From Zizania palustris (Eukaryota > Streptophyta > Magnoliopsida > Poales > Poaceae), in the NCBI GenBank assembly GCA_019279435.1, contig JAAALK010000288.1, positions 78,464,255 through 78,528,254 on the forward strand: DNA of 64,000 nucleotides, written 5' to 3'. Position numbers and translations under genes: made by a program. Of the stretch, positions 34,123 through 46,457 are shown one piece after another. Numbering within the stretch: position 1 is the stretch's first letter; the number at the start of each line of letters is the position of its first letter. The notes beneath the pieces are model-generated. The model had not been told where the DNA came from. It did no database searches and saw only the letters and a program-made list of their open reading frames with translations.

Positions 34123-37100
34123 ATGATGTGGATGCGGTGGTGGCGCTGGTGGGCGGCGCTCGCCTGCGTGCTCGCCGTGATCCTGCCGTCGTCCACTGCC
34201 ACGCTCTCTCCGGCCGGCATCAACTATGAAGGTGAGCGCGCAACCTCACCTCCCGGCTCCCGCGTCCACTCCTTTCCCTCTCTCCATGAATCCCAAGAAA
34301 AACCCAAACTTTTCGACGCTGTCGCTGCTATTTTATCATTTCTGTTCAATCTGATGACTTTAATTCTCTCGAGTTTAGTTTGGATAGAAAAGAAAATCGT
34401 TATCTTTCTGGCTTAGTAGTTAATAGGATCAAGTAAAATCACTAAAGATTTGGTTTTTGTCAATCTCGATTCAAAGCTAGCGACTTCATGCAAACGATCT
34501 TCCCTGGCTTTGAACAAGAGCAAGAGAATGCGGTTTCTGCGCCTGCGGAGTTTGAGTTGTTTGTTGCTAAGATTTGGTTAAGCTGAGATTGCTTGCTGCC
34601 TGTGGCTGTACACGCAGTGGTGGCGCTGATGGCCATCAAGACGGAGCTGCAAGACCCCTACAATGTGCTCGACAACTGGGACATCAACTCCGTCGATCCC
34701 TGCAGCTGGAGGATGGTCACCTGCTCCGCCGACGGCTACGTCTCTGCGCTGTACGTGTTGTCCTTTGTTCGTCCCGCCGCCCTGCCTTCGGCGAGCTTCA
34801 GCAATGGCCGCTAATCTTGTTGTATCAACCGTGCTCGCAGAGGTCTGCCCAGCCAAAGTTTGTCAGGCAAATTATCCCCCGGCATCGGGAACCTCACCAG
34901 GCTGCAATCTGTGTAAGCTCACTGATCCCGTCTTGTTTACATTACCCATGACATTTAAAAATATATGGCAAGTGTTCAACATCCTTTTGTTCAACAGGTT
35001 ATTACAGAACAATGCAATATCTGGCCTTATTCCTGGCAGCATAGGCAGGCTGGGGATGCTACAGACGCTTGACATGTCAGACAATCAGCTTACTGGGAGT
35101 ATCCCGAGTTCAATTGGTGAACTCAAGAACCTCAACTATCTGTAAGATATCTTTCCTTGGCTCTTGAGTTCCCCAGTCCTCTAGCTGTATGCTATGATAT
35201 ATTTTTAGTTGTTTTCTATTTCTCTTGTTGCTACCAGGAAGTTGAACAACAACAGCTTATCTGGAGTTCTACCTGATTCACTAGCCACCATCAATGGACT
35301 TGCTCTTGTGTATGTCTCTTGATCCCATTTTGTTAATTCATATTTTTATTTTTCATCAGTATATTTCAATAATATCCTTGAATTGACCTTGTGTTGCAGA
35401 GATCTTTCATTTAACAACCTGAGTGGTCCATTGCCAAAGATTTCTTCAAGAACTTTCAAGTAATTCATCTTATCCCCTTTCACCTTGACCAATTGAGTTT
35501 TCACTTAAACGTTCTATGTGCATGTTGTAGGCTACTGTCTTATCCTTTTATTTTCGCTATTACTTATTTTGGCAGCATTGTGGGAAATCCAATGATATGT
35601 GGTGTCAAGTCTGGAGATAATTGCACTTCTGTATCCCTGGATCCACTTTCATATCCCCCAGATGACCTAAAGAGTGAGATTTTGTTCATTATTGAACTCA
35701 AAAAAATATGTTCCATAACAGATTCACCCATATTTTTTATGCAACTCATATTTATCTCCTTTTCCTCAGCTCAGCCACAGCAAGGGATCTCAAGAAGCCA
35801 CCGAATAGCTATTATCTGTGGAGTGACTGTTGGTTCGGTAGTATTCGCTACTATCATAGTCAGTATGCTTCTTTGGTGGCGGCACAGGCATAACCAGCAG
35901 ATCTTTTTTGACGTAAATGGTAATGTTCTTTTCAATTTTACGCTTATACTGCCATAATAGCTCCATCTGGATTTTGATAGCGATAATCGATGTATTTACT
36001 GCAGCAATGGTTGGATATTCTACAATGGTTGAGTTTTGAGCTGTATTTTTCAAAGTGATCTATTTGATAGTAATTCTACATGGATAGCAACAAAATTATT
36101 CTGTACAAATGCCGTTGGTTCTTTGACCTATTGACCTTGCACAAGCTGAATGATTGGTCAGCTTGGACTATACTGTATCATATATTAATATTCTCCACAA
36201 ATAATGATCCTTTCAGCTGCGGAATTGAGCATTTCTTGTTAGTATTCAGTTATGTACTAATGTGATATCTGTAACGAGTTTTAAATTCTCTTGATAATTG
36301 GACATAGAGGAACCCATTATCTATTCATGATAGGTCACTAATAATTTGTCTCAGTTCAGTATGGATGTCTACCGATTTAAAATCTATTCAACATTTAGGT
36401 ATAAACTTTATATAGTTCAGACATCGAGACTTAAGGGTCATAAAAGTTACCCAAACCTGGTTGTCTGTGTTATGATCTTTATATGCCATGCATTTTTTTA
36501 ATGCTTGGTTTGTTGTTTTCTTATCTATTTTTTATCATAAGTTTCAGTACTCCCTATTGGAACTGAGTCTATGAATATCACAGTTCATAAAAGTTGCACA
36601 CCAATGTGTCCTAGTATCATGCATGCTGCCGAAAGACAACTTTACTAGGCAACCATGAAGTACATGACTTAAATGTGCCTTTGACATGGGCCATGCCCCA
36701 ATATGTTCAGTTACATAGTTTGTCCTGAAGGGAACTTTCATTATTCATTTATTCTCATCGGTACAAAGACACAACATGTCTTGCGATTACTACAGAAAAT
36801 GTTCATGGTCATAACACTGAGAGTAGTGGTAAAATTCCTAGTAGAGTTTCCTCTGTGTTGTTTACACATGTGAATGCATAGATGCTTGTCTTCTTTTTAC
36901 TTAAACATCGCATTCAAATCAGTGACCAAGCTTTCTCTAATGGGTAAGTATTCAAATTACTGTTTGGTCCAACTCTAAAGAGAGGCCTTTATTCCCCTAT
37001 ATTAGGTGCGGTGATCCTTCTAGGAAAACCATTGGTGCAGTCATAGTCATGATCTCCCCATTATGTTCAGTATATTCACTTTCCTTGGATTGAGCATGAT

Positions 37101-40100
37101 ATGTCTACTTGTACACTCTGATCTTTTTAACATGTTATATGTTTATGTGCATGTCATGGGTAGTGGGCCAAGCTCAGCCAGCCCACATGAACAGTACCCA
37201 CCCGGGTACTATAGCATGGGTACTGTAGCAAAAATTAGGGATTGAATAGTTTAAAAGGTAAGATTATATTAAATTAGATTGAGTCCTTAAAAGTTAAGAT
37301 TAGATAGTAAGATATTGGTTTTAGTTAGGAATTAAATATAGAGATTAGATCGGTTTCCATGATAGCAAGGATTATTTTCCTATCAATTTAGTTCTTCATA
37401 TATATAAAGAGATCTCATGCACTCAATTGAAAAACCATGAAAAATTAGTCTAATATCATCCCAATGTTCTTTTTCTCAACTTAAGTCTACCTCTCATCCC
37501 TAACAGTCGCCGCCGCCCGGCTATCCTCTCAGCATGACAGTGCATGGTTTCTTGGCTCAAATATTTTGCTGTTTTGGTTTCTAGTACAATAATAACAGAT
37601 ACCTTATCTTACCTGCAGATCAATATGACCCAGAAGTATGCCTGGGTCATCTGAAGCATTATGCTTTTAAGGAGCTTCGTGCAGCTACCAATAATTTCAA
37701 CTCAAAGAACATTTTAGGTGAAGGTGGATATGGGATAGTATACAAGGGTTTTTTACGTGATGGTGCAATTGTTGCTGTCAAAAGATTGAAGGACTATAAT
37801 GCTGTTGGTGGGGAGGTTCAATTCCAAACTGAAGTTGAGGTGATAAGTTTGGCCGTTCATCGTAATCTCCTTAGGCTTATTGGGTTCTGCACTACAGAGA
37901 ATGAGAGATTACTTGTTTATCCTTACATGCCAAATGGAAGTGTTGCTTCGCAGTTGCGGGGTAAGTCCCTTACTTCATGCTCATAACTCTAATGTGTACA
38001 GATATATACATCTGTGGTGCGGACTGATAGTCTTGAGCCTCAACTTATTTAGAAAAATCAAGTTGAAGAAAAAGATACAAAAGTTTATCATGAGATAGAA
38101 AGATGATTATGTCAAGCAAGTATGCCACTGAAGTATACTACTTATGCTGGTAGTAGTTGGTTTTGCTGGTTAACTTAAATCCTACTACTTATCCTCTTAC
38201 TGATTTAAGTGTTCTTCATTCATTCAATCAATCCTTTGCACTGCACTGTATTTGGATTTCGAACTGCACCCATCCACATCACCACATTTCTAGCTTCACC
38301 GATGTCATCTACTATTCAATAATAGCAACATAGTGTGAGCATTATCTGAGTATATTAGATAGCTAGGAAGCAAACTAACCTTCTCCATTTGATACTACAA
38401 GGCACCTAAACTTCCTTTCACTTTTTTCCAGAACTTGTAAATGGCAAGCCAGCTCTAGATTGGTCGAGAAGAAAAAGGATTGCACTTGGCACAGCACGAG
38501 GGCTGCTTTATTTGCATGAACAGTGTGATCCAAAAATAATCCATCGTGATGTAAAAGCTTCCAATGTGCTTCTTGATGAATATTTTGAAGCAATTGTGGG
38601 AGATTTTGGATTGGCAAAACTTTTGGATCACAGGGAGTCCCATGTTACCACAGCAGTACGCGGGACAGTAGGGCACATAGCTCCAGAGTATTTGTCAACT
38701 GGACAGTCATCAGAGAAGACCGATGTTTTTGGGTTTGGAGTCTTGTTGGTTGAGTTGATCACTGGTCAGAAGGCACTTGACTTTGGAAGGCTAGCTAATC
38801 AGAAGGGTGGTGTGCTTGATTGGGTATGTATTTTGTGTTATTTTTCGCCTTACTGTCTTGAGATTTTTTTATGGTCCTTGTGAAGTGTTAAGATGTACTA
38901 TCTCCGTCCCAAAATGCTGATCGTTCTAGGATTTGGAGCAAATTTGCTCTTAGGAAAAATGACTATCTTGCCATCACTTTATTATTGTGGTTGACAATTG
39001 ACATTTCAATGTTTAGGGAATTGCACCAAACATAATCCTGATTATTTGATAAGCAGGGAGATAGTTGGTTCTGATTATTAGTTATGTTGCTGATTATGAT
39101 TAATATTTAAATTGTCTATAATTTTTCCGTTTGGCACATAATCTGCGTCGATTTTAATCATAAGCTACCAATAAGTTGTTCCAAAGGACTGAATGCTAAA
39201 ACGACATGCATTGTGAGATAATCTCTATGGATTAAAACAACCAGTATTCTAGGGCAGAGGGAGTAGAAAATTAGAGATATCTCCTAGTGTTGAATTGCGG
39301 TACCTCTAGATACCTATTACTTCTTATACCTCATGGTTAACAGTACGAGATAGGAGTACCTCTTTTCTTTAAGGGTTAATTTCTTTTGTGTCATTACAAT
39401 TTTTACGGTTTGTCAATATGTCATCGGTGTGTCAATGATAAATGAGAGTCATCACAGTTACTGACAGTGGTATGTAGACAATTCTTAAAAATTATAACGG
39501 CATGTGAGTAATTTTCCCTTTCTTCAATACCCCAGATGAACATAAAAAAAAACTCCATCACTTTATATGACCACTGTCTCCTGTGGTGATATGCCCTTTA
39601 GTTTTTTTGTCCACTTTTTTGACAAGTCTGTATGTCACTCTCAGGATCTTTTTTGCTTTTTATGTTGATTTGAGTACATTCATTGATATGATTTGATGTG
39701 TGGGGTAGTGGAACTTCTTTTCCTAGCAGAGAAGATAAGCTGAAAATGTGCTTGACAAACTCAAGGCATATCTATTTGTATTTATCTAGTGTGGACATCC
39801 ACCATCAGTTAGCATGTTCTTTTTTATATCAATTGAGATCTAAAAAGGCTGTTTAAGGGCTATAATCTACCCTTAAAGGTTGTTGTCATGAGCAGCATTT
39901 CTGATATTTGCATTTTGGTCTAGGTGAAGAAACTTCATCAGGAAAAGCAGCTGAGCATGATGGTGGATAAAGACCTAGGTAGCAACTATGACAGGGTTGA
40001 GCTGGAGGAAATGGTTCAAGTGGCCCTGCTATGCTCGCAATACTACCCATCTCACCGCCCCAGAATGTCCGAAGTGATCAGAATGCTGGAAGGGGACGGG

Positions 40101-40244
40101 CTCGCCGAGAAATGGGAAGCGTCGCAGAATGTCGACACGCCGAAGTCCGTGTCGTCGGAGCTTCTGCCCCCAAAATTCATGGACTTCCCCGCAGATGAAT
40201 CCTCGCTTGGCCTGGAAGCCATGGAGCTCTCTGGACCAAGGTGA
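34123..40244 (+). CDS. LRR-II receptor kinase, NIK3/CIK1-like
   Basis: Eleven coding exons join in phase to 1893 nt (630 aa): 34123-34231, 34618-34750, 34841-34912, 34998-35141, 35238-35309, 35400-35459, 35576-35673, 35770-35919, 37619-37960, 38432-38823 and 39924-40244. In order: a signal peptide; the N-terminal LRR cap (NWDINSVDPCSW); LRRs (LLQNNAISGLIP, LDMSDNQLTGSIP, LNNNSLSGVLP, DLSFNNLSGPLP); a membrane helix at about 241-264; and a kinase with G-loop GEGGYG 313-318, catalytic Lys334, HRD 431-433 and DFG 451-453, ending MELSGPR. FFDVNDQYDPEVCLGHLKHY and overall similarity point to Arabidopsis NIK3/CIK1 and its rice counterpart. NIKs act in antiviral signalling, and CIKs are co-receptors for CLE peptides. 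All catalytic residues are present. The two leading ATGs (34123 and 34126) are equivalent. Confidence 0.93.
37152..37539 (+). mobile_element. Solo LTR with TSD GTGCA in intron 8 of the receptor kinase
   Basis: A 388-bp sequence from TGTCATGGGTAGTGGGCC to CTCTCAGCATGACA, flanked by GTGCA at 37147-37151 and 37540-37544. It belongs to the same family as the TRIM at 6695-7440. It does not disturb the flanking splice sites. Confidence 0.88.
38897..39266. mobile_element. Stowaway-like MITE with a nested AT-rich insert, intron 10 of the kinase
   Basis: The ends are CTATCTCCGTCCCAAAATGC and TAGGGCAGAGGGAG, next to TA. Inside, 39025-39190 is a copy of the repeat seen at 11936-12070, which explains the unusual length. 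Confidence 0.55.
39373..39518 (+). mobile_element. Dispersed ~140-bp MITE family, copy 3
   Basis: It runs from GGGTTAATTTCTTTTGTGTC to ATGTGAGTAATTTTCCC and sits in intron 10 of the receptor kinase. Confidence 0.75.
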
Positions 40245-41060
40245 TCGCGCACCGATGTCTGTCCCTCGCGCTTAGTGTGTTAAAAGATTTGATTTGGTTA
40301 TAGCTCTGGAGCTCCCAACAAAAGGGTGAGATGAGAATTCCTCCAATTCTGAGTTTGAGCTATATTATTGTTGTCTATACCCGCGGCGGCATTCATTTGT
40401 ACATACAGCAAGCAGTGTGTGAGCTAAAGCCCATCCTTGTTGCACATCTATAGGTGGCAAAGAGATGAGATTGATGAGTAAATATAGAAAACAAGAAGTT
40501 TTCCTGTGGAGTCTCTGCCTCATTTAATTCTGAATATAATTAGCTCTGCATTATGGCCAGAGCTCACCAGAGTTACCTCCAGAAATTCTTGGGACAAATA
40601 GTGATGCAGTATACTGTAGCAGACCTGCTCTACATAATCCTCATTGACAGAGCTCCTGTCCAAAACCTGATTGACAAAAAAAACAACAGCAGAATGATGC
40701 GTAGAGTGTAGCTGATGAGCTACTGGTGATGAACAGTGGCGTCCAGCTCCATTGCCGGACACTTCTGGGGTGAAGACTGAAATGAAGATGCAGGGGTGCA
40801 GTTGTGCGCATGCACAGAAAAAGTTTCTGCACGCGGCAACGAGAGGAAAGAGAAAAAAAGAGGGAGGATTCGATCGATCGATCGATCGAGTGCGATGGAA
40901 CTGATCGATCTTGGGTTGATTCTTCAGCTGGTACGTCGTGCCCTTTGCTCCCTTGCTACCGGTGGGCACTAGCAAGCACTCCATGAAATGTAGCAGTAAG
41001 GAAATGAATTCGGTGGTGTGAGTGATCAAGTAGATCCGTGTAGACTGATGTTACTTGGAT
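40245..41060. other. 3' UTR of the kinase gene and spacer
   Basis: Sequence to about 40500 is probable 3' UTR. A GATC tetranucleotide run (ATCGATCGATCGATCG) is at about 40870-40890. An antisense 169-codon ORF here has no recognisable domain. Confidence 0.4.
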
Positions 41061-41070
41061 GACTGAATTA

Positions 41071-41608
41071 GGGTGGCTCCTCGTTTGCTTCTGCTTTTGA
41101 AATCGGCATTTACTATGAAAAAAACGGAAGTTAAATCAAATGGGTTTACTAAATCTGTTTCTTTCACGAAAAGTGATTTTTTTCTAATATAAATTTGGAA
41201 GCAGTTTGGATTTTGTTTTTCTGTTTCTGTTTTTTTTTTGCTTTTTAGTATAAATTGGATAGCGTGAATTCAAGATGTCTTGATTGATCTAACATTATTA
41301 TGATTTGTATTACATTGCATAATTGCATGTGATGGTTGTATAGTTACCAATTACTTTATGAGATAAATTATAGAATTTTTTATTTATTTAATGTATTTTT
41401 TAGTTATTTAGTTGCATCAATGTTGATGATTTCCTATTTATATATATGTATGGAATATTATAATGATGAAAATTATGTCAGTTATAAAAAAACAGTCAGC
41501 TCACAGTAGTTTTTCATAACAGTTTCAACCAAACGACTTTTAGTTTTTTCACAATAGATAACTCACGTCAGTTTTTTCACAACAAACAGCTCACCAAACG
41601 CACACTTA
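41071..41608. mobile_element. Possible MITE, degenerate ends
   Basis: The left end CTCCTCGTTTGCTTCTGC and the complement of the right end (GTGTGCGTTTGGTGAGC) are weakly inverted around an AT-rich centre. Superfamily and exact ends are unknown. Confidence 0.35.
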
Positions 41609-41689
41609 ATTTTATTGAAAACATAGAAAATAAATTATGTAGATGTAGGCTACAAAGTCCTTATCAGAAGATAATGATCTCACCTCACC

Positions 41690-42620
41690 TCTAGGGCTTA
41701 AACGAGCCACGCCGAGGAGCTCGCTAGAATTTGTACTAGCTCGGTTTGACTCGGCTCGATTCATGAATCGAGCTAAAATCTAGGCTCGGTATAGCTTGTT
41801 ATGTGACTTTAGTGGACTTAGTAATTTTTAATATATGTTGTCTGTAGAATGCAAATTAAATCATATAAATTTAAATCATGAGTGACTAGAGCTCGAATTA
41901 GACCTTGTTTATTTCAGTTTTGGATTATAACAATCTAGCTTTTTTTCATAAGTGAAACAAACAGTGTAACTTAAGTCATGTTTATTTCAGCTTTGGATTA
42001 TAACAATTCAGTTTTTTTCATAAGCTGAAACAAACATGGTAATTTATTCTGCCAACTTATTATAATCTAGAGTGCATATTATAATAATCCAGGAAGGGCA
42101 TGTTTGTTTCAACTTTGGATTATAACAATTCAGTTATAGAAAAAAGTTGGATTCTACTAGCTTATTGGATTGTTATAATCTGTACTCCAGATCATAATAA
42201 GCTGGCAGTTTATTTTAGCTTATAAAAAACTAGATTGTTATAATTCAAAGATGAAACAAACAAGGTCTAAACTGGTGGAATCTAGTTTTTTTATAAGCTA
42301 GATTGTTAAAATCCAAAGCTAAAATAAACATGTCTTTATTCTGTTAGCTTATTATGATCTGAAGTACTTACAAATTATAACAATCTAGTAATATGGTGGA
42401 TCTCAGTTTTTTTATAAACTGGATTGTTATAATCCAAAGCTAAAACAAATAGACTTTTAATTAGTCAGCTACCAAACTAGCTCATGAGTTTGACCTAATT
42501 TTTTAGCACTACCCACATTGCATGAGTCATGTCACCAACTGTTTGCTCGCAGGCCGCTACAGCACCACTCGAGCTCGGCTCGAGCAAAGCCACTCGCTCC
42601 CCAGTGAGAAGAACCGGAGG
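41690..42620. mobile_element. hAT-like element invaded by an array of small palindromic MITEs
   Basis: The outer part starts AGGGCTTAAACGAGCC, with GAGCTCG/CTCGGCTCG motifs, and resumes after 42460 with GAGCTCGGCTCGAGC. Between 41917 and 42450, several copies of a short foldback (TTTATTTCAGTTTTGGATTA and its inverse TAATCCAAAGCTGAAACAAA) lie head to tail or nested. Confidence 0.5.
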
Positions 42621-42817
42621 AGATGATATCCTAGCAAAAGTTTTAGTTTTAATTGAAAATAATGTGTCGAAATATAATACGGGAATTTTTAAGAAACAAC
42701 TTATCTTAATATTATTCTTACCTAAATACTCTCAACATCGAAATTCTTATAAGATCCCGTATCAACTTGGTCACGTGTGCGTTATCGTAGATTTCTGATT
42801 TGAATTTGGAAATAATT

Positions 42818-43066
42818 AGATCCACGCCACTATAACTTTACGAGTTCGGAGAAATGCCATTACAATTCACATATCTAAATTTACGCCATTGCAATTTCAG
42901 CTCGGTCTTGTAGTTCTCTGAAATCGTAACGGTATATTTTGGAATTCTCTAAATTTGTAGTGGTATGGTTCGTAGTTTTTTAAGATTATAATGATACCGG
43001 TCAAGATCAAAACACGTGAATTGTAATGAATTTCTCCGAATTCATGAAACTATAATAGCGTGAATT
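42818..43066. mobile_element. Foldback MITE with ~50-bp terminal inverted repeats
   Basis: The left arm has GATCCACGCCACTATAACTT and TTCGGAGAAATGCCATTACA. The right arm is their approximate complement (GTAATGAATTTCTCCGAATT, ACTATAATAGCGTGAATT). Confidence 0.7.
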
Positions 43067-43581
43067 CAAATGAATCCAAACTAAGCCTTGAATTCGCTGC
43101 CATGCACGGCAGCCGGACAGGGGTTCGTCGATGTGTCCGGCAGAAATGACAAAACCCCTGCAGGCGCGTCATGCATGTGATGTGCCAGAGGCAGATCTCT
43201 CAATGAGCCAGTGTTCAGCTGGGTTGAGGATTTTAAAGTCTTCAAATGGAATCATTTTTTTGTGTTCTCCGTTCGTCGGGTTATCTTGATCTTGATCTTT
43301 CATGTGCCGTCGATTTAATTTAGATATATTTTGTGTGTGGAATGCTTTCAAATCTATTTGTTTCGGTTTTTATCGGCTAGAGTCACTTCTAAAATCTAAA
43401 GATAAAATAAGCGGTCTAAATTCTAAACCTAGGTTGTGAATTGTGAAAATCAATAGCTACAGACGTAAAACCGAACTAGAATCCGAAAACCAAAAAAACA
43501 CAATCTTCGCTAAATTCTTATCGACTGGGTAATCATAATAGAACATACACCGCATTCGTTCAGAATATAAGTTATTCTAGT

Positions 43582-44134
43582 TGTTAACGTAAAAGATTAT
43601 GCTAACATGTTCAAATAGTCTCGAAGGGCTAGTTAAAGAAAGAGATTAATTGCGGACTAGATCAGGTCTCTGAACAGAATAATAATCTTATTCCAGTTCG
43701 AAGTGTGCTCTATTACATGAATATATGTCTCTATTACAGTAAAAAGAAGGAGTATTTATAGACAAAGATTTAATATGAAAATATTATCCTAACTTCTAGT
43801 TACAACTGTCAATGTAAACTTTATTCATGAGACTCCGTAGGAATAGGATGGCAAGAACACATGTGAATGCTCTAGTCAAACAAATATTTTATGGTGTTTT
43901 GCGGCGCCTGTTTGAAGCGAGACCCTCCGAAGGGTTGCGAGATGGCGGGGCCACCAGAGCACTTGGAGGCTCTGAATACCTCTCTCTGCGGTTGTCAAGG
44001 CTAGCATCATGGGTTTCGAGCCTTCTCCTTCGGAGTACCACAAAGACGTCAAAAGGCTTCGAACTTTGCATGCTCCGAAATCACCTTCGGGGCCGCCCGC
44101 CTAATCGCATGACTGACGGATTATTTCCCCAACA
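43582..44134 (-). mobile_element. LTR of the TGTTGG...CTAACA family, copy 3
   Basis: On the plus strand it runs TGTTAACGTAAAAGATTATG to ATTATTTCCCCAACA. A TATA-like GTATTTATAGAC is at about 43753. The flanking pentamers CTAGT and CTCGC match at only three positions, so a TSD is not assured. Confidence 0.65.
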
Positions 44135-44195
44135 CTCGCCTTGATTAGATTAATATATAGATCAATGAATCTATAGATAAATATAGAAAATGCTA

Positions 44196-44316
44196 GGGAA
44201 AATTACTCACATGCCTAAATGCTTGTCAGTAACTGTGATGGTCCCTATCTGTCAGTAACACATCGATAACATATTAGTAAATCGTGAAAATTGTAGTTCC
44301 CGGAAAAATTAACCCA
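44196..44316 (-). mobile_element. Dispersed ~140-bp MITE family, copy 4 (internally shortened)
   Basis: It runs from GGGAAAATTACTCACATGCC to GGAAAAATTAACCC on the plus strand, about 20 bp shorter than the other copies. Confidence 0.7.
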
Positions 44317-44659
44317 AAATGCTAATATGACTTGAAAAATAGCTATTAACATTCTCTAACTAAAACAAACAAATATAAAGTCCGTGGAATTTATTTCCAT
44401 GGGCGCCGGTCAAGCGGCAGCATCATTCATATGGCCGGCCTCGCCACGGAACAGCCGCAGCGAGACGCCGGGCGCGGGCGGCGTGAGGCCGCCGGACGCC
44501 TTTCCCTCGTCTCCTCCCTCCTCCGTCCGCTTGTCCGTCCGCCTCCCACGTCAAATCAATCCGAATTATTGCACGCCACGCGCGCCATTCGCCAAAGCCA
44601 CACACGCAGCCACAGCCACATGCGCCATTTCACTACTCGCTAACTCGCGCGCCCGTCCG

Positions 44660-44665
44660 CTTCTC

Positions 44666-44696
<31 letters not shown>

Positions 44697-44735
44697 TCTC
44701 TCTCTATCTCTTTGTCTCTCTCGCGCGCGCGTGAG
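44660..44735. repeat. CCG trinucleotide run and CT tract in the CLE leader
   Basis: CTGCCGCCGCCGCCGCC-type repeats at about 44667-44696 pass into CTCTCTCTATCTC and a CGCGCGCG run just before the ATG. Confidence 0.85.
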
Positions 44736-44739
44736 CGAC

Positions 44740-45087
44740 ATGATCGCCAGGTGCCTCAAGATCCTGGTGCTGGTGTCGCTCGTGCCGCTCGCGCTGAAGG
44801 CGACGAGCTCGCTGCTCGGCCATGTCGCTCCGCCCTGTCCGTTGTCGGACTCGGAGCCATCGCCTGAGCAGCCGACGAGCACCCACGGCAGTAGCAGCAG
44901 CAGTAGCGGTAGCACCGTGGGCGTCTCTGATTCTGCTTCGAGTCACCAGAGGCGCCGGAGGAGGATGGAGAGTGCTCTCGCCGCCCTCGACGCGAGGAGG
45001 TTCCGGCCCGGCGGCGGCGCCGCCGGATTCGAAGCCGACAAGAGGCTGGCGCCGACGGGGTCCAACCCGCTGCACAACTTACGATGA
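44740..45087 (+). CDS. CLE (CLAVATA3/ESR-related) peptide precursor
   Basis: An intronless 115-aa frame starting at the ATG at 44740. The N-terminus MIARCLKILVLVSLVPLALK is a signal peptide. A serine/proline-rich variable region follows, then an arginine run and, near the C-terminus, the 12-residue CLE motif RLAPTGSNPLHN, followed by only LR and the stop. This is the standard architecture of a secreted CLE prepropeptide (about 80-120 aa). Position 3 is Ala where Val is common. Position 7 is Ser where a hydroxyproline-forming Pro is usual; Ser7 is also found in Arabidopsis CLE40 (PTGS). CLE peptides are recognised by LRR-XI kinases together with CIK co-receptors, one of which (NIK3/CIK1-like) is encoded 4.5 kb upstream. 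A GCC-repeat and CT-rich leader precedes the start. Confidence 0.88.
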   Translation: MIARCLKILVLVSLVPLALKATSSLLGHVAPPCPLSDSEPSPEQPTSTHGSSSSSSGSTVGVSDSASSHQRRRRRMESALAALDARRFRPGGGAAGFEADKRLAPTGSNPLHNLR

Positions 45088-45715
45088 CGCACTTCTCAAA
45101 CCAAATTCAAGAGCGATTCATGGAGACGACGAGCTGAGTGTACGATGAGTTTTTTTTTTTTGGAATTTTTGTTCTTATGCTACAGAATTGAGTAGTGTTT
45201 ACTTTTTTTGCCACAATCAGTGTGTTTGACAACTGGACCCAGGTACCACATGTCATACACTCATACGAGGCAAAAGAGCAAATTCTACCAATTTATGTAT
45301 GACATGAGAGCAAATCTTCCATTTTTTTCTCTTGTGTTAACATGTCTATTCTATCATCTGTTCTACTCACAATTTGATTTTTTTTTCTGGATTTTGTTTA
45401 TGATTGTGTGTGGCTAGCAATATATACATACGTGTTCTTCATGTTCCATGTACGTACAGCCGTGTTGAGTTCTTTGTTCCTTAAGTATGACAAAAAAAAT
45501 CAAAAGTGAATTTCACCTTGATGCAAAAGTTTCATTTTGGACTCTCATTTATTACCTTTCTGATATCATTTGGAACTTTTTATCTATCCATCAAAATTCA
45601 AAATTCAAACTTAGGTCGTCACTATGATCGCTCTCTTGATCATGTTACTGGTACATACGATCCGTTTGCTTTAGCTTTTTAGCTTTTGACGGCTAAGGTT
45701 AATCTTAAAATCTAA
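45088..45715. other. 3' flank of the CLE gene, no other gene seen
   Basis: T-rich and AT-rich DNA with no supported exon. The 3' UTR length is unknown. Confidence 0.4.
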
Positions 45716-45716
45716 G

Positions 45717-46133
45717 ATAGTGTTTGGTTGTTGAATTAAGTTGAACGGTATGAGATGATCATGTATAGATTTATTCGAGATGAGATTATCTTGGATAAGG
45801 TGGTATAAATAGATTGTTTAGTTAGATGTATAAGATGATATGTGATAATGATTAGTTATGGTTAATAATATCTAATTATAATTAATTTTTGAGCTAAAAT
45901 ACTTAATAACCACTAATCTTAACCAATTATAAATAATTAAAATAGTTAATAGAAACTAGATGGCATCGTTCACTTGTTTTTATAGCACAAAATTATTAAC
46001 ATCTAGAGAAAATATTTTAAGAATCTGAACCAACCCATCCTAGACAATTCATATAGTCAAGTCAACCAAACAAACACGTTCTTCGAAGCTACACCGAACC
46101 AAATAAATTTGGTACAAACAACCAAACAATACC
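45717..46133. mobile_element. AT-rich MITE with GTTTGGTTGTT inverted ends
   Basis: The left end AGTGTTTGGTTGTTGAAT is inverted relative to AACAACCAAACAATACCT near 46133. It appears nested in a second element with TTTAGCTTTTTAGCTTTT (45671) and AAAAGCTAAAAAC (46216) ends. Confidence 0.5.
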
Positions 46134-46457
46134 TAAAACTCTCTGAATAGTTTAGATTATGGGTTAAGATTATGAAACTAGTATCCAAAGAATCTAAAAA
46201 CAAATTGGAATTTAAAAGCTAAAAACACTATCTTATTTAAGTTATCCCTGGCTAGATACTAGCATCACACTTATAATATAACACTAACTCATCAAACAAG
46301 CTCATACGCTGAGTGTAGTAATGAACTTTTCTACCGAATATAACGATATTGCTGGTGAAAACAGGGTATAAAGTGAAAAAATAAGAAAAAAAGTCTCAAT
46401 TAAAAAATTATAGGTTAAAAGGTCAAGTAAAAAGATAGTGTCACAATAAAATTAAGG

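Noticed and set aside
33555..34223. 222-codon minus-strand ORF
   Set aside because: It is antisense to the leader and first exon of the receptor kinase, is Arg/Ser/His-rich and has no domain.
40520..41029. 169-codon minus-strand ORF downstream of the receptor kinase
   Set aside because: It has no recognisable domain, overlaps a GATC repeat and has no supporting exon context.
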